From NCBI RefSeq assembly GCF_030412915.1, contig NZ_JAUHJR010000002.1, positions 1-64,000 of the forward strand: a stretch of DNA of 64,000 nt, written 5' to 3'. This document shows positions 26,889 to 35,810 of this stretch, in pieces; within the stretch, counting starts at the first letter, position 1; each line of letters opens with the position of its first letter. Origin of the DNA: Nocardioides abyssi (lineage in GTDB: Bacteria; Actinomycetota; Actinomycetes; Propionibacteriales; Nocardioidaceae). The notes under the pieces are model-generated. The model was not told the origin of the DNA, made no database searches, and saw only the letters and a list, made by a program, of their open reading frames with translations. Position numbers and translations under genes: made by a program.

Positions 26889-26924
26889 CTGGTTGAGGAG
26901 GGCCGCCAGGCCCGTCTCGAAACC
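26889..26924. repeat. Dispersed palindromic element (CTGGTTGAGGAG...TCTCGAAACC)
   Basis: A 36-bp copy with ends CTGGTTGAGG and CTCGAAACC, upstream of the DUF222-HNH gene. An AT-richer stretch (26930-26970) follows and may hold that gene's promoter. Confidence 0.7.
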
Positions 26925-27016
26925 CGCCGAAGAATTGCTCAGATTGTTGTCCAAATGGTGGTCTGACCTGGGGAAACACCCCCGTGACTGTCGGTGGTCG
27001 CTGCTTGAGTAGACCC

Positions 27017-28278
27017 ATGGCCAAGGACTCCCGACACAGTGCGCATCCGGTGTGCCGCGCGGTCGCGAAGTCCCACAAGAAGGTCTCCGCGACAGCCGAC
27101 GCGCGGCTGTGGTCGATGTCGGACACCGAGGTGTCCGAGGCGTTGCTCGAAGCCACTCGCCTCCGTGCACGCGTCGAGGCCCTCGAGCTGCGCCTGGCTG
27201 CTGAGGCGGACCGGCGTGCGGTGGGCGACAAGGTCGGCGCGACCGACACGGCGTCCTGGTGGTCCCACGAGACCCGCCAGGACCGACCCGCGGCCAAGCG
27301 GCGGATGCGGCTGGCCGGGTCCTTGGACCGCCACGCCCCTACGTCCGCTGCGCTGGCGGAGGGCGCGATCAGCGTCGACCACGCCAGGGTCATCGCCGAG
27401 TGCGTCGACAAGCTGCCGGACGACCTCGAGGACCCGACCATCCCGGAGCGAGCCGAGAAGCATCTCTTGAACGAGGCGCTCGACGTCACGCCGAAGGCGC
27501 TGGCGATCCTGGCCAAGCACGTCCTCACTGTCGTCGCCCCCGAGATCGGTGAGGAACGCGACGCCCGCGCGCTGGAGCGTGAGGAACGAGAGGCCCGCGC
27601 CAGCGCCTGGCTGACCATGGCGCAGGACGGCAAGGGCTCGGTGCGCGGGAAGTTTTCCATCCCGACCCTGCACGGCGAGATGCTCAAGAAGATGCTGCTC
27701 GCTCTCGCGGCACCGAAGCACCAGGCCGCGACCAGGGGCGATGAGGCGACGGAAGCGCTCGAGCGCCGGCCGTCTCCGGAACGGATGGGTGACGCGTTCT
27801 GCGAGCTTCTCGAGCGCCTGCCCGCCGACAAGCTCCCCCAGCTCTGCGGCCTCAACGCCAGCATCGTCGTCCTCATCGACTACACCGACCTCACGAGTGG
27901 CATCGGTCGCGCCACCCTCGAGTCCGGCGAACCGATCTCCGCCTCCCTCGCCCGGCGGATGGCCTGCGAGGCCGGTCTCCTCCCGCCGTCCTCGGCAGGA
28001 AGTCAGAGCTCCTCGACCTCGGCCGCACCGCCCGCATCTTCTCCGGCGCCCAGCGCCGCGGGCTCGCGATCACGCAGCAGACCTGCACCGCTGTCGGGTG
28101 CGACTGGCCGGCCCACCTCTGCCACGCCCACCATGACGACAGCTGGCTCCGGGGCGGCAGGACCGACATGAAGAACGCGCGCCTGCTCTGCCCCAGGCAC
28201 CACGCCCGCATCCACGACCCGCGCTTCGAGACCACCCACCACCCTGATGGCGGCGTCTCCTTCCACATGCGGACATAG
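27017..28278 (+). pseudogene. DUF222/HNH endonuclease (13E12 repeat family), frameshifted
   Basis: The first frame (27017 to about 27984) encodes a DUF222 domain (HSAHPVCRAVAKSHKKVSAT near the start, ISVDHARVIAECVDKLP, LARRMACEAGLLP). It then shifts. From 27985 another frame continues AVLGGRSELLDLGRTARIFS-like sequence into an HNH nuclease domain (CHAHHDDSW, NARLLCPRHHARIHDPRF) and stops at 28278. One missing base near 27984 explains the break. The nuclease H, N and H residues are intact, so the lesion is recent or a sequencing error. In the first frame alone the protein would lose HNH. The family resembles the REP13E12 proteins of mycobacteria; the function is not established. Confidence 0.8.
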
Positions 28279-28286
28279 GCCATCCG

Positions 28287-28316
28287 CGTTCTTGATCGAA
28301 CGTTCGATCAAGAACG
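28287..28316. repeat. Perfect 30-bp palindrome
   Basis: CGTTCTTGATCGAAC is followed at once by its exact reverse complement, with no spacer. It starts 9 bp after the DUF222-HNH stop codon and is AT-rich for this genome. It could be a terminator, a binding site or a recombination target. Confidence 0.85.
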
Positions 28317-28326
28317 AGAACCACGC

Positions 28327-28409
28327 GCACCCGCGGAGGGCGGCAACCACCCCCATCGGGACGACCGCCCCAGCGCCCTGCGCACCTCACCGGGTCTCGT
28401 CGACGCTCG
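28327..28409. repeat. 83-bp direct repeat, copy A
   Basis: Almost identical to copy B at 28503-28585 (176 bp apart). It contains AGGGCGGCAACCACCCCCAT and ends in GGTCTCGTCGACGCTCG. Internal arms GCGGAGGGCG and CGCCCTGCGC nearly pair, so the block can fold. Confidence 0.75.
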
Positions 28410-28430
28410 CCGGGGCTCGCTCCTCGACCA
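28393..28430. repeat. Dispersed palindromic element (GGTCTCGTCGACG...CTCGACCA)
   Basis: A 38-bp copy in the orientation opposite to those at 26590 and 26739, so the DUF222-HNH gene is flanked by inverted copies. Confidence 0.65.
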
Positions 28431-28454
28431 ACGTGGGCACGGCGCGCGCCTCCG

Positions 28455-28499
28455 CTGGTTGAGCAGCGAAGGCGTGCTGCGCGTGAGCGTGACGAAACC
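28455..28499. repeat. Dispersed palindromic element, divergent copy
   Basis: A 45-bp copy with ends CTGGTTGAGCAGCG and GTGACGAAACC; the middle differs from the other copies. Confidence 0.55.
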
Positions 28500-28502
28500 C
28501 CC

Positions 28503-28620
28503 GCACCCGCGCAGGGCGGCAACCACCCCCATCGGGACGACCGCCCCAGCGCCCTGCGCACCTCACCGGGTCTCGTCAACGCTCGGTTTCGAGACGGCGC
28601 TGACGCGCCTCCTCAACCCA
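28503..28620. repeat. 83-bp direct repeat copy B fused to another palindromic element
   Basis: 28503-28585 repeats copy A with perfect inner arms GCGCAGGGCG and CGCCCTGCGC. It runs straight into GGTTTCGAGACGG...CTCAACCCA (28585-28620), the element in reverse orientation. Confidence 0.7.
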
Positions 28621-28629
28621 CCGGCTGGC

Positions 28630-28720
28630 GCTCGCTGCTCGACCAGCGGTGGTCGCGGGGCTCGCTGCTCGACCGGCGGTGGTCGCCTGGGCTCGCTCCT
28701 CGACCAGCGGGAGCCTGCGG
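28630..28720. repeat. Tandem repeat of about 30 bp, 2.6 copies
   Basis: Units starting GCTCGCTGCTCGACC at 28630 and 28660, and a diverged GCTCGCTCCTCGACC at 28691. Each contains half of the palindromic element. No coding potential; this completes the 28279-28740 gap. Confidence 0.7.
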
Positions 28721-28738
28721 GGACACGCAGCGTGACCC

Positions 28739-28768
28739 TTGTGGGGGCGAGCGGGGCGGGCCTAGGTT
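28739..28768 (+). promoter_or_regulatory. Promoter of the M28 peptidase gene
   Basis: TTGTGG (28739-28744), 18-nt spacer, TAGGTT (28763-28768), about 46 nt before the GTG at 28815. Confidence 0.5.
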
Positions 28769-28814
28769 GACCGCCTCGCGTGCCGCCGGCGCGCCCGTCT
28801 CTCGGGAGACCCCT

Positions 28815-30440
28815 GTGAGCAAGAACCGCATCCCCCGCCCCGTGACCGGCACCCTCGCCGGTCTCGCCGGCGCGGCCGTCCTGGTCGCCGCCACCTTGCC
28901 CGGCACCACCGCCACCGCCGCACCCGCGCCCACAACCGCCCAGGCGCCAGCCCAGGCCGCAGCCAAGGCAACCCCCGCGAAGCAGGTGAAGGCGCTGGTC
29001 AGCTCGGTGAACGGGCCCGGTGTGCGCAAGCACCTCGTGGCGCTGGAGCGCATCGGCGACAAGCACGGCAGCCGCGCGTCGGGCACCCCCGGCTACCGGG
29101 CGTCGAAGAACTACGTGGTCGACCAGCTGCGCAAGGCGGGCTACCACCCGCAGGTGCAGTCGTTCGACTTCGCCTTCTTCCAGGTCACCGCACCGCCGGT
29201 GCTGGAGCGCACGACGCCGGACCCGACGACGTTCGTCGAGGGCACCGACTTCGACATCCTGGAGTACTCCGGATCCGGTGACGTGACGGCCACCGTCGAG
29301 GGCGTCGACCTCGCGCTGGACGACATCGAGAACTCCACGAGCGGCTGCGAGGCCGAGGACTTCGCCGGCTTCACCGCCGGCAACATCGCGCTGGTCCGCC
29401 GCGGCACCTGCGACTTCGCGGTCAAGGTCGTCAACGCCCAGGACGCTGGCGCCGCGGCCGTGATCCTGATGAACCAGGGCAACGGCGAGGACCGCAGCGG
29501 CCCCTACCTCGGCACCCTGGGCGGGCCCGTGGGCACCGTCCCCGCCGTCACGACGAGCTTCGCGGTTGGCAGCGAGCTCGACGGCGACACCGTCCGGGTC
29601 GCCACCTCCACCGAGTCCGAGACGCGCACCACCTGGAACGTCACCGCGCAGACCCAGCGCGGTCGCCAGGGCAACGTCGTGATGGCCGGTGCTCACCTCG
29701 ACAGCGTCGTCGAGGGCAACGGCATCAACGACAACGGTTCCGGCAGCGCCGCACTGCTCCACGTCGCCGAGAAGCTGGCGAAGAAGATCAAGGCGCCCAA
29801 GAACCAGGTCCGGTTCGCCTGGTGGGGGGCCGAGGAGTCCGGTCTGCTGGGCGCCGAGCACTACGTCGGCGAGCTCGCGGCGGAGAACCCGCGCGCCCTG
29901 CGCGACATCGCGCTCTACCTGAACTTCGACATGGTCGGCTCGCCCAACTACGCGCTGTTCGTCTACGACGGCGACAACTCCGCCTTCCCGGCCGGTGACG
30001 ACGCCGCCGAGGCGCCGAAGGGCTCCGACCAGATCGAGAAGGCGTTCCGGCAGTTCTTCAGGAGCCGCGGCCTGGCCACCCGGCCCACCGCGTTCGACGG
30101 GCGCAGCGACTACGGCCCGTTCATCGCCGAGGGCATCCCGGCGGGCGGCCTGTTCACCGGCGCCGAGGGCATCAAGACCAAGTCCGAGGCGAAGCTGTTC
30201 GGCGGCGAGGCGGGCGCGGCGTACGACGGGTGCTACCACCAGGCCTGCGACGACCTGTCCAACGTCAACATGAAGGCCGTGCGGGTCAACACCAAGGCGA
30301 TCGCGTCCCTGGTCGGCACCTACGCGTTCAGCACGAAGACCGTCAACGGCCGGGCGACCGGTCACGACAAGCGCAACGCCACCACCCCGCTGGCCCACGA
30401 CCACGGCCACCGCGGCGCGACGGTGACCGCCACCCGCTGA
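28815..30440 (+). CDS. Secreted M28 family metallopeptidase with PA domain
   Basis: 541 residues. A signal peptide (about 1-36) ends near TATAAPA. A protease-associated insert (about 150-265, with GNIALVRRGTCDFAVK) precedes the M28 catalytic domain. Zinc ligands and catalytic residues appear in order: GAHLDSV (H294, D296), GINDNGSG, WWGAEESGLLG, NFDMVGSPN and YHQACDD. Likely an extracellular aminopeptidase. GTG start with GGGAG 6 nt upstream; a second upstream in-frame ATG lacks these signals. Confidence 0.92.
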   Translation: MSKNRIPRPVTGTLAGLAGAAVLVAATLPGTTATAAPAPTTAQAPAQAAAKATPAKQVKALVSSVNGPGVRKHLVALERIGDKHGSRASGTPGYRASKNYVVDQLRKAGYHPQVQSFDFAFFQVTAPPVLERTTPDPTTFVEGTDFDILEYSGSGDVTATVEGVDLALDDIENSTSGCEAEDFAGFTAGNIALVRRGTCDFAVKVVNAQDAGAAAVILMNQGNGEDRSGPYLGTLGGPVGTVPAVTTSFAVGSELDGDTVRVATSTESETRTTWNVTAQTQRGRQGNVVMAGAHLDSVVEGNGINDNGSGSAALLHVAEKLAKKIKAPKNQVRFAWWGAEESGLLGAEHYVGELAAENPRALRDIALYLNFDMVGSPNYALFVYDGDNSAFPAGDDAAEAPKGSDQIEKAFRQFFRSRGLATRPTAFDGRSDYGPFIAEGIPAGGLFTGAEGIKTKSEAKLFGGEAGAAYDGCYHQACDDLSNVNMKAVRVNTKAIASLVGTYAFSTKTVNGRATGHDKRNATTPLAHDHGHRGATVTATR

Positions 30441-30451
30441 GACGACGTCCC

Positions 30452-30480
30452 GACGGGCTGGGCGCTCAGCCCAGCCCGTC
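30452..30480. terminator. Bidirectional terminator, perfect 12-bp stem
   Basis: GACGGGCTGGGC (30452-30463), loop GCTCA, GCCCAGCCCGTC (30469-30480). It sits just after the M28 gene and contains the stop codon and last codons of the convergent esterase gene. Confidence 0.8.
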
Positions 30481-31356
30481 GAGGATGCCGACGACCTCCG
30501 CCCAGGCCGGACCGGCGGGGTCGATGACGACGAAGTGGTCGCCCTCGACGGCCACCAGCTCGGCGCGCGCGCCGGCCGCGGTCGCGGCGGCGACGTACTC
30601 CTCGGACTGGTTGATCGGGACGATGTCGTCGTCACGGCCGTGGACGCACCACAGCGGCACGTCGAGGGGCAGCTGCTGCTGCGGGTCGTACGCCGCGTCG
30701 ACGGCGTCCGGGTCGGCCTCGATGCCGAGCAGGTCGGGCGCCGCGGTCTGGCCGACCTCCTCGCGGATCGCGCGGCGCAGGTCGAGCACACCGGCCTGCG
30801 AGACCACGCCGGTCAGCGCGACCCCGCCGGCCCACCGCTCGTCGCGCGTGCGGGACGCCGCCCAGGCCGCGAGGTGACCGCCGGCCGAGTGGCCGACCGC
30901 GACCACCGTCGAGAGGTCCAGGTCGGTCCCGCGCAGGGCGTCGATCGCGGCGGCGACGTCGTCGAAGGTCTCCGGCGCCCCGCCGCCACCGCCCGGGCCA
31001 GAGCCGACGCGGCGGTACTCGATGTTCCACGCCGCCCACCCGCGCCCGGCGAGGTCGACGGCGAGCGGGGTGCCGAGGGAGAGGTCGTACTGCGCTCGCC
31101 AGAAGCCGCCGTGGATGACGACGACGACCCCGCGAGCGGCGCCAGCACCGCCCTCGGGCAGGTGCAGCTCGCCGAACCGGGACGGCCCCTCGCCGTACTC
31201 GATGCGCTGCTGCGTCGGTGCTCCGGTCACGCTCTGGCTCCTCGTGGTGGTCGACGGCTCGTCACCGCTGCAGGCGGCCAACGACCCGATACCCAGACCA
31301 CCGGCACCCAGGCCGGCACCCAGGCCGAGCAGCAGCCCGCGCCGGCCGGCCCTCAC
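30466..31356 (-). CDS. Lipoprotein alpha/beta hydrolase (esterase/lipase)
   Basis: 296 residues. The N-terminus is a lipoprotein signal with paired Arg (RRGLLLGLGAGLG) and lipobox SLAAC, so a Tat-exported lipoprotein is plausible. The hydrolase core has VVVIHGGFWRAQ (oxyanion hole), GHSAGGHLAAW (nucleophile Ser), HGRDDDIVP (acid) and EGDHFVVID (His), as in the hormone-sensitive-lipase-like group. The GTG start overlaps the arfB stop (GTGA). Confidence 0.88.
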   Translation of the reverse strand: MRAGRRGLLLGLGAGLGAGGLGIGSLAACSGDEPSTTTRSQSVTGAPTQQRIEYGEGPSRFGELHLPEGGAGAARGVVVVIHGGFWRAQYDLSLGTPLAVDLAGRGWAAWNIEYRRVGSGPGGGGGAPETFDDVAAAIDALRGTDLDLSTVVAVGHSAGGHLAAWAASRTRDERWAGGVALTGVVSQAGVLDLRRAIREEVGQTAAPDLLGIEADPDAVDAAYDPQQQLPLDVPLWCVHGRDDDIVPINQSEEYVAAATAAGARAELVAVEGDHFVVIDPAGPAWAEVVGILDGLG

Positions 31357-31778
31357 TCGAAGCGCCCCTGCCGGCCGCGCTTGGTCTCCCCGCGACGCTT
31401 CTTCGCCGCGAGCCGCCGCTCCTTGGAGCCGCGGGTGGGTCGGGTCGGCCGCCGCGTGGGCGGTGGTGGGGCGCAGGCGTCTCGGAGCACGGAGGCCATT
31501 CGTTCCCGAGCGGCCCGGCGGTTGGCCAGCTGCGTGCGGTGCTCGCTGGCGGCGATGGTCAGCACCCCGTCGACGAGCCGCCCGGCGAGCCGGTCGAGCA
31601 CCCGGTCGCGGACCCGCTCGGGCACCGACGGCGAGCCGGCGACGTCGTAGGACAGCTCCACCCGCGAGTCGGCGGTGTTGACGCCCTGCCCACCGGGGCC
31701 GGAGGACCGGGAGAACCGTTCGGACAGCTCGGCGTCGGGGACGGTCCACGTCCCCGTGACGACGAGGTCCTCAGGCAA
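31353..31778 (-). CDS. arfB: Alternative ribosome-rescue factor ArfB (GGQ peptidyl-tRNA hydrolase)
   Basis: 141 residues. A single release-factor-like domain with [19 protein letters not shown] carries the GGQ catalytic motif. The C-terminal tail is very basic ([19 protein letters not shown]) and in this family enters the empty mRNA channel of stalled ribosomes. It rescues ribosomes by hydrolysing peptidyl-tRNA. The start is TTG, overlapping the purL stop by 8 bp. Confidence 0.9.
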   Translation of the reverse strand: MPEDLVVTGTWTVPDAELSERFSRSSGPGGQGVNTADSRVELSYDVAGSPSVPERVRDRVLDRLAGRLVDGVLTIAASEHRTQLANRRAARERMASVLRDACAPPPPTRRPTRPTRGSKERRLAAKKRRGETKRGRQGRFE

Positions 31779-34059
31779 GAGCCGCCGGCAGTGTGGCCAT
31801 CCACGCCGACCGCAGCTCGAGCAGCGGGACCTCGAAGCCGGCGCCGGGGGCGTCGACGACGAGGGCGTCGCCGCCGGTGGTCCCCAGCTCGGTGAGGGGT
31901 ACGCCGTGGCGCGCGGCGAGGTCGCGCAGGCGGTCGGCGTCGCCGGCCGGCACGGTGACGACCGCGCGGGCGGCCGACTCCGCGAACAGCCCGACGAACG
32001 CGTCGCCCGGGAGGGTCACGGTCACGCCGACCATGTGGCGCATCGCGGCCTCGGCGAGCGTCTGGGCGAGCCCGCCGTCGGCGCAGTCGTGCGCGCTGGT
32101 GAGCAGGCCGACGCCCTCGTGGAGCAGCCGCGCGAGCGCCCTCTCGGCGGCCAGGTCGACCTGCGGCGGGGTGCCGCCGAGGTGGCCGTGGACGACGTGG
32201 GCCCACTCGGAGCCGGAGAGCTCCTCGCGGGTCTCGCCGAGCAGGAAGACGGTCTCGCCGGACTGCGACCAGGCCGACGGGGTCCGCTGCGTGACGTCGT
32301 CGATGACGCCCAGCACCGCGACGACCGGGGTCGGCAGGATGGCGGTCTCGCCGGTCTGGTTGTAGAGGCTGACGTTGCCGCCGGTGACCGGGATGCCGAG
32401 CTCGACGCACCCGTCCTTGAGGCCGCGGCAGGCCTCGGCGAACTGCCACATGACGGCCGGGTCCTCGGGCGAGCCGAAGTTGAGGCAGTCGGAGATCGCG
32501 AGCGGGACGGCACCGCCGGTCGCCACGTTGCGGTAGGACTCCGCGAGGGCGAGCTGCGCGCCGGCGTACGGGTCGAGCTTGGCGAAGCGGCCGTTGCAGT
32601 CGGTGGAGACCGCGACGCCGAGGTTGGTCTCCTCGTCGACGCGGACCATGCCGCTGTCGGAGGGCTGGGCCAGGACGGTGTTGCCGCGGACGTAGCGGTC
32701 GTACTGGTCGGTGATCCACGACTTGTCGCAGAGGTTGGGGCTGGCGACCATCCGCAGCAGGGTGGCGCGCAGCTCCTCGGCGGTCGCGGGGCGCAGGAGG
32801 TCCTCGGCGCGGTCGGCCTGGAGCGCGTCCTGCCACGAGGGGCGGGCGAGGGGCCGGGAGTAGGTCGGTCCCTCGTGGGCGACCGAGCGCGGCGGGACGT
32901 CGACGATGGTCTGCCCGTGCCAGTCGACCACCAGCCGGCCGCCCCGCGACGTGTCGCTGTCGGACACAGCGGTGACCTCGCCGATGACCGCGGCCTCGAC
33001 CTCCCACTTCGCGCAGATCGCGAGGAACGCCTCGACGTCGCCGGGCTCGACGACCGCCATCATCCGCTCCTGCGACTCGCTCATGAGGATCTCCTCGGGC
33101 GAGAGCGTGGAGTCGCGCAGCGGCACCAGGTCGAGGTCGACGTGCATGCCGCCGTCGCCGGCGCTCGCCAGCTCGGAGGTGGCGCAGGAGAGGCCCGCGC
33201 CGCCGAGGTCCTGGATGCCGGCGACGAGGCCCGCGGCGAAGATCTCGAGCGTGCACTCGATGAGCAGCTTCTCCATGAACGGGTCGCCGACCTGCACGGC
33301 CGGCCGCTTGGCGGGGCCGCTGGTGCCGTCCTCGGCCGCGTCGAAGGTCTCGCTCGCGAGCACCGAGACGCCGCCGATGCCGTCGCCGCCGGTGCGGGCG
33401 CCGTAGAGCACGACCTTGTTGCCGACGCCGCTGGCCTTGGCCAGGTGGAGGTCCTCGTGGCGCAGCACGCCGACGCACAGCGCGTTGACGAGCGGGTTGC
33501 CGAGGTAGGTCTCGTCGAAGACGGCCTCGCCGCCGATGTTGGGCAGGCCCAGGCAGTTGCCGTAGCCACCGACGCCGGCCACGATCCCGGGCAGCACGCG
33601 GTGGGTGTCGTCGGCGTCGAGCGGGCCGAAGCGCAGCGGGTCCATGACCGCGACCGGGCGCGCGCCCATCGCGAGGATGTCGCGGACGATGCCGCCGACG
33701 CCGGTCGCGGCGCCCTGGTAGGGCTCGACGTACGACGGGTGGTTGTGGCTCTCGACCTTGAAGGTCACCGCGTAGCCCTGGCCGATGTCGATGACGCCGG
33801 CGTTCTCGCCGATGCCCGCGAGGGTCTTGCCGAGCGGGGTCTCCTGCGGCAGCTCGGAGAACTGCTTGAGGTGCACCTTGGAGGACTTGTAGGAGCAGTG
33901 CTCGCTCCACATGACCGAGTACATCGCCAGCTCCGAGCTGGTGGGGCGGCGCCCGAGGATCTCGCGGATCCGTTCGTACTCGTCGGCCTTGAGCCCGAGG
34001 TCGGCCCAGGGCTGGTCGCGGGCGGGGTCCTCGGCAGCAGCAGCCACGGTGTCCAGCAC
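31771..34059 (-). CDS. purL: Phosphoribosylformylglycinamidine synthase subunit PurL
   Basis: ATP-dependent conversion of FGAR to FGAM together with PurQ and PurS. 762 residues, the short bacterial type without a glutaminase domain. Blocks include [44 protein letters not shown] and [15 protein letters not shown] set the start at GTG 34059, because TAGATT ends 7 nt before it (leaderless); a TTG at 34068 is the alternative. Overlaps arfB downstream. Confidence 0.95.
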   Translation of the reverse strand: MLDTVAAAAEDPARDQPWADLGLKADEYERIREILGRRPTSSELAMYSVMWSEHCSYKSSKVHLKQFSELPQETPLGKTLAGIGENAGVIDIGQGYAVTFKVESHNHPSYVEPYQGAATGVGGIVRDILAMGARPVAVMDPLRFGPLDADDTHRVLPGIVAGVGGYGNCLGLPNIGGEAVFDETYLGNPLVNALCVGVLRHEDLHLAKASGVGNKVVLYGARTGGDGIGGVSVLASETFDAAEDGTSGPAKRPAVQVGDPFMEKLLIECTLEIFAAGLVAGIQDLGGAGLSCATSELASAGDGGMHVDLDLVPLRDSTLSPEEILMSESQERMMAVVEPGDVEAFLAICAKWEVEAAVIGEVTAVSDSDTSRGGRLVVDWHGQTIVDVPPRSVAHEGPTYSRPLARPSWQDALQADRAEDLLRPATAEELRATLLRMVASPNLCDKSWITDQYDRYVRGNTVLAQPSDSGMVRVDEETNLGVAVSTDCNGRFAKLDPYAGAQLALAESYRNVATGGAVPLAISDCLNFGSPEDPAVMWQFAEACRGLKDGCVELGIPVTGGNVSLYNQTGETAILPTPVVAVLGVIDDVTQRTPSAWSQSGETVFLLGETREELSGSEWAHVVHGHLGGTPPQVDLAAERALARLLHEGVGLLTSAHDCADGGLAQTLAEAAMRHMVGVTVTLPGDAFVGLFAESAARAVVTVPAGDADRLRDLAARHGVPLTELGTTGGDALVVDAPGAGFEVPLLELRSAWMATLPAALA

Positions 34060-34125
34060 GGCGGCCAATCTACCGGCGCCCGACCGGGCCGCCGACCACC
34101 CGTCCGCGCCGCCGGGGCTCGCGCC

Positions 34126-34145
34126 GAACTACAGGCCTGTAGTTC
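34126..34145. promoter_or_regulatory. Perfect 20-bp palindrome (candidate operator)
   Basis: GAACTACAGG joined directly to CCTGTAGTTC. It lies between purL and the divergent DUF1906 gene, ending 11 bp before that gene's -35. TACA/TGTA half-sites recall BlaI/MecI-type operators, though the spacing differs. Confidence 0.6.
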
Positions 34146-34156
34146 AGCCGAAGCCC

Positions 34157-34186
34157 TGTGACGGGTGTGACTGCTGTGGTTATCGT
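34157..34186 (+). promoter_or_regulatory. Promoter of the DUF1906 hydrolase gene
   Basis: TGTGAC (34157-34162), 18-nt spacer, TATCGT (34181-34186), 35 nt before the ATG. Confidence 0.5.
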
Positions 34187-34220
34187 GAGTCGCCTTCCCC
34201 CAGCCCTGGAGTGACACCCG

Positions 34221-35624
34221 ATGCGCCGCCGTACCCCTGCCGTCCTGTCCGCCCTGCTCGCCGGAGCCCTCCTGCTCGGCCCGCAGGCCGTCGGCGCCGA
34301 CGATCCCGCGTCCTCCGCGCCCGGGACCGCCGTCGCCGCGTCCGCGCCGCTCGCGAAGAAGAGCACCAACCCCGTGACGCCCGGGGACTTCACCGGCTAC
34401 GGCTTCGACCAGTGCCTGACCCCCGAGCAGTGGAAGATGAACCGCTGGCTCAAGCACTCGCCGTTCCTCGCCGTCGGCATCTACATCTCCGGCGACTCCC
34501 GCGCCTGCCGCAACCAGCCCAACCTCACCCCCGCCTGGGTGACCAAGCAGCTGACCAAGGGCTGGCGGCTGCTGCCGATCACCCTCGGCCCGCAGGCGTC
34601 GTGCCAGCCGCGGTTCCCGCGCTACGACGACGACGTGAAGATCAACCCCAAGCCCGGCGGCAACGGCCGCTACTTCCAGGCCCGCCAGCAGGGCTTCGCC
34701 GAGGCCCAGAAGGCGGTCGCCGCGGCCACCGCGCTCGGCATCGCGCAGGGCAGCACGCTCTTCTACGACCTCGAGGGCTACGACAACAGCAACACCCACT
34801 GCCGCGAGTCCGCGCTGGCCTTCGTCGGCGCGTGGACCGAGAAGCTGCACGAGCTCGGCTGGGTCTCCGGCGTCTACTCCAGCGCCGGCTCCGGCATCAA
34901 GGCGCTCGACGACGCCCGGGTCAACCGCCCCGGCACCTACACGCTGCCCGACACGATCTGGATCGCGCGCTGGGACGGCGTCGCCAACACCTCCACCTCC
35001 TACATCCGCGACGACGGCTGGCGCCCCGGCGGCCGCGTCAAGCAGTACCGCGGCGGCCACGACGAGACGTGGGGCGGCGTCACGATCAACATCGACAGCA
35101 ACTTCCTCGACGTCGGCCGCGGCTCGGTCGCCGCCCGCGAGGTCGCGCTGTGCGGCGGGGTCCGGGTCAACTGGCCCGTCTACGCCGCCCTGCGACCCGC
35201 CACCGGCAAGCAGAAGCCCTCCGACCCGCGCCAGGTGAAGTCGCTGCAGTGCCTGCTCAAGGACAAGGGGCGGTACGCCGGCGCCGTCAACGGCAAGCTC
35301 AACGCCAAGCTCCTCGCCGGCATCCGCGCGTGGCAGACCGCCCACGGCTTCCCCGTGCGCGACCGCTGGACCAAGGCCAACTGGATGTCGCTGCACGCCG
35401 CCGGCCGCTCCCCGGTGCTCAAGCGCGGCTCGGCCGGCGACGACGTGCGCCGCGTGCAGCGCGCCCTCAACGCCGCCAGCCCGCAGGCCAAGGTCGTCGT
35501 CACCGGTGTCTTCGACGCCCGCACCGACACCGCCCTGCGCACCTGGCAGAAGAAGGTCGACCTGACCGTCTCCGGCGTCGTCAACCCCGAGTCCTGGGCG
35601 GCCTTGCGCAACGGCATCCGCTGA
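34221..35624 (+). CDS. Secreted DUF1906 glycoside-hydrolase-like protein with two peptidoglycan-binding domains
   Basis: 467 residues. Signal peptide about 1-27 (LLAGALLLGPQAVGA). A TIM-barrel-like DUF1906 domain (about 55-300) has GYGFDQCLTPEQW, FYDLEGYDNSN (acidic active-site candidate) and WIARWDGV. Two PG_binding_1 repeats follow (about 330-395 and 405-465, each with an x-R-x-W-Q core). It likely acts on cell wall. It stands on the opposite strand inside an otherwise minus-strand pur region, flanked by a palindromic operator and a repeat cluster. Confidence 0.88.
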   Translation: MRRRTPAVLSALLAGALLLGPQAVGADDPASSAPGTAVAASAPLAKKSTNPVTPGDFTGYGFDQCLTPEQWKMNRWLKHSPFLAVGIYISGDSRACRNQPNLTPAWVTKQLTKGWRLLPITLGPQASCQPRFPRYDDDVKINPKPGGNGRYFQARQQGFAEAQKAVAAATALGIAQGSTLFYDLEGYDNSNTHCRESALAFVGAWTEKLHELGWVSGVYSSAGSGIKALDDARVNRPGTYTLPDTIWIARWDGVANTSTSYIRDDGWRPGGRVKQYRGGHDETWGGVTINIDSNFLDVGRGSVAAREVALCGGVRVNWPVYAALRPATGKQKPSDPRQVKSLQCLLKDKGRYAGAVNGKLNAKLLAGIRAWQTAHGFPVRDRWTKANWMSLHAAGRSPVLKRGSAGDDVRRVQRALNAASPQAKVVVTGVFDARTDTALRTWQKKVDLTVSGVVNPESWAALRNGIR

Positions 35625-35631
35625 GCGCCCG

Positions 35632-35669
35632 CTGGTTGAGGAAGGCGCGCTGGCGCCTGTCTCGAAACC
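35632..35669. repeat. Dispersed palindromic element after the DUF1906 gene
   Basis: A 38-bp copy, CTGGTTGAGG...TCTCGAAACC, 7 bp past the stop codon. Inverted relative to the next two copies. Confidence 0.75.
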
Positions 35670-35704
35670 CGGTGACCGTGCGCAAGGCCCTGCGTCTCTC
35701 ACCA

Positions 35705-35795
35705 GGTTTCGACACGTCGGCGCTGGCGCGCCTCCGGCTCAACCAGCGGGAGGGGTTTCGACACGTCGGCGCTGGCGCGCCTCCGGCTCAACCAG
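35705..35795. repeat. Two tandem copies of the palindromic element
   Basis: 35705-35746 and 35754-35795 are identical 42-bp copies (GGTTTCGACACGTCGG...GGCTCAACCAG) spaced 49 bp apart. With 35632 they form an inverted arrangement just beyond the DUF3817 stop. Confidence 0.85.
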
Positions 35796-35810
35796 CGGGG
35801 CGGGGACGCG

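Noticed and set aside
26578-27876. Minus-strand 432-codon frame across the DUF222 gene and repeats
   Set aside because: Its repetitive C-terminal part merely translates the tandem repeat, and the plus-strand DUF222 domain is clear.
26590-28720. Repeat cluster considered as a CRISPR array
   Set aside because: Units vary in length and orientation, spacers are not uniform, repeats are imperfect and no cas gene is present.
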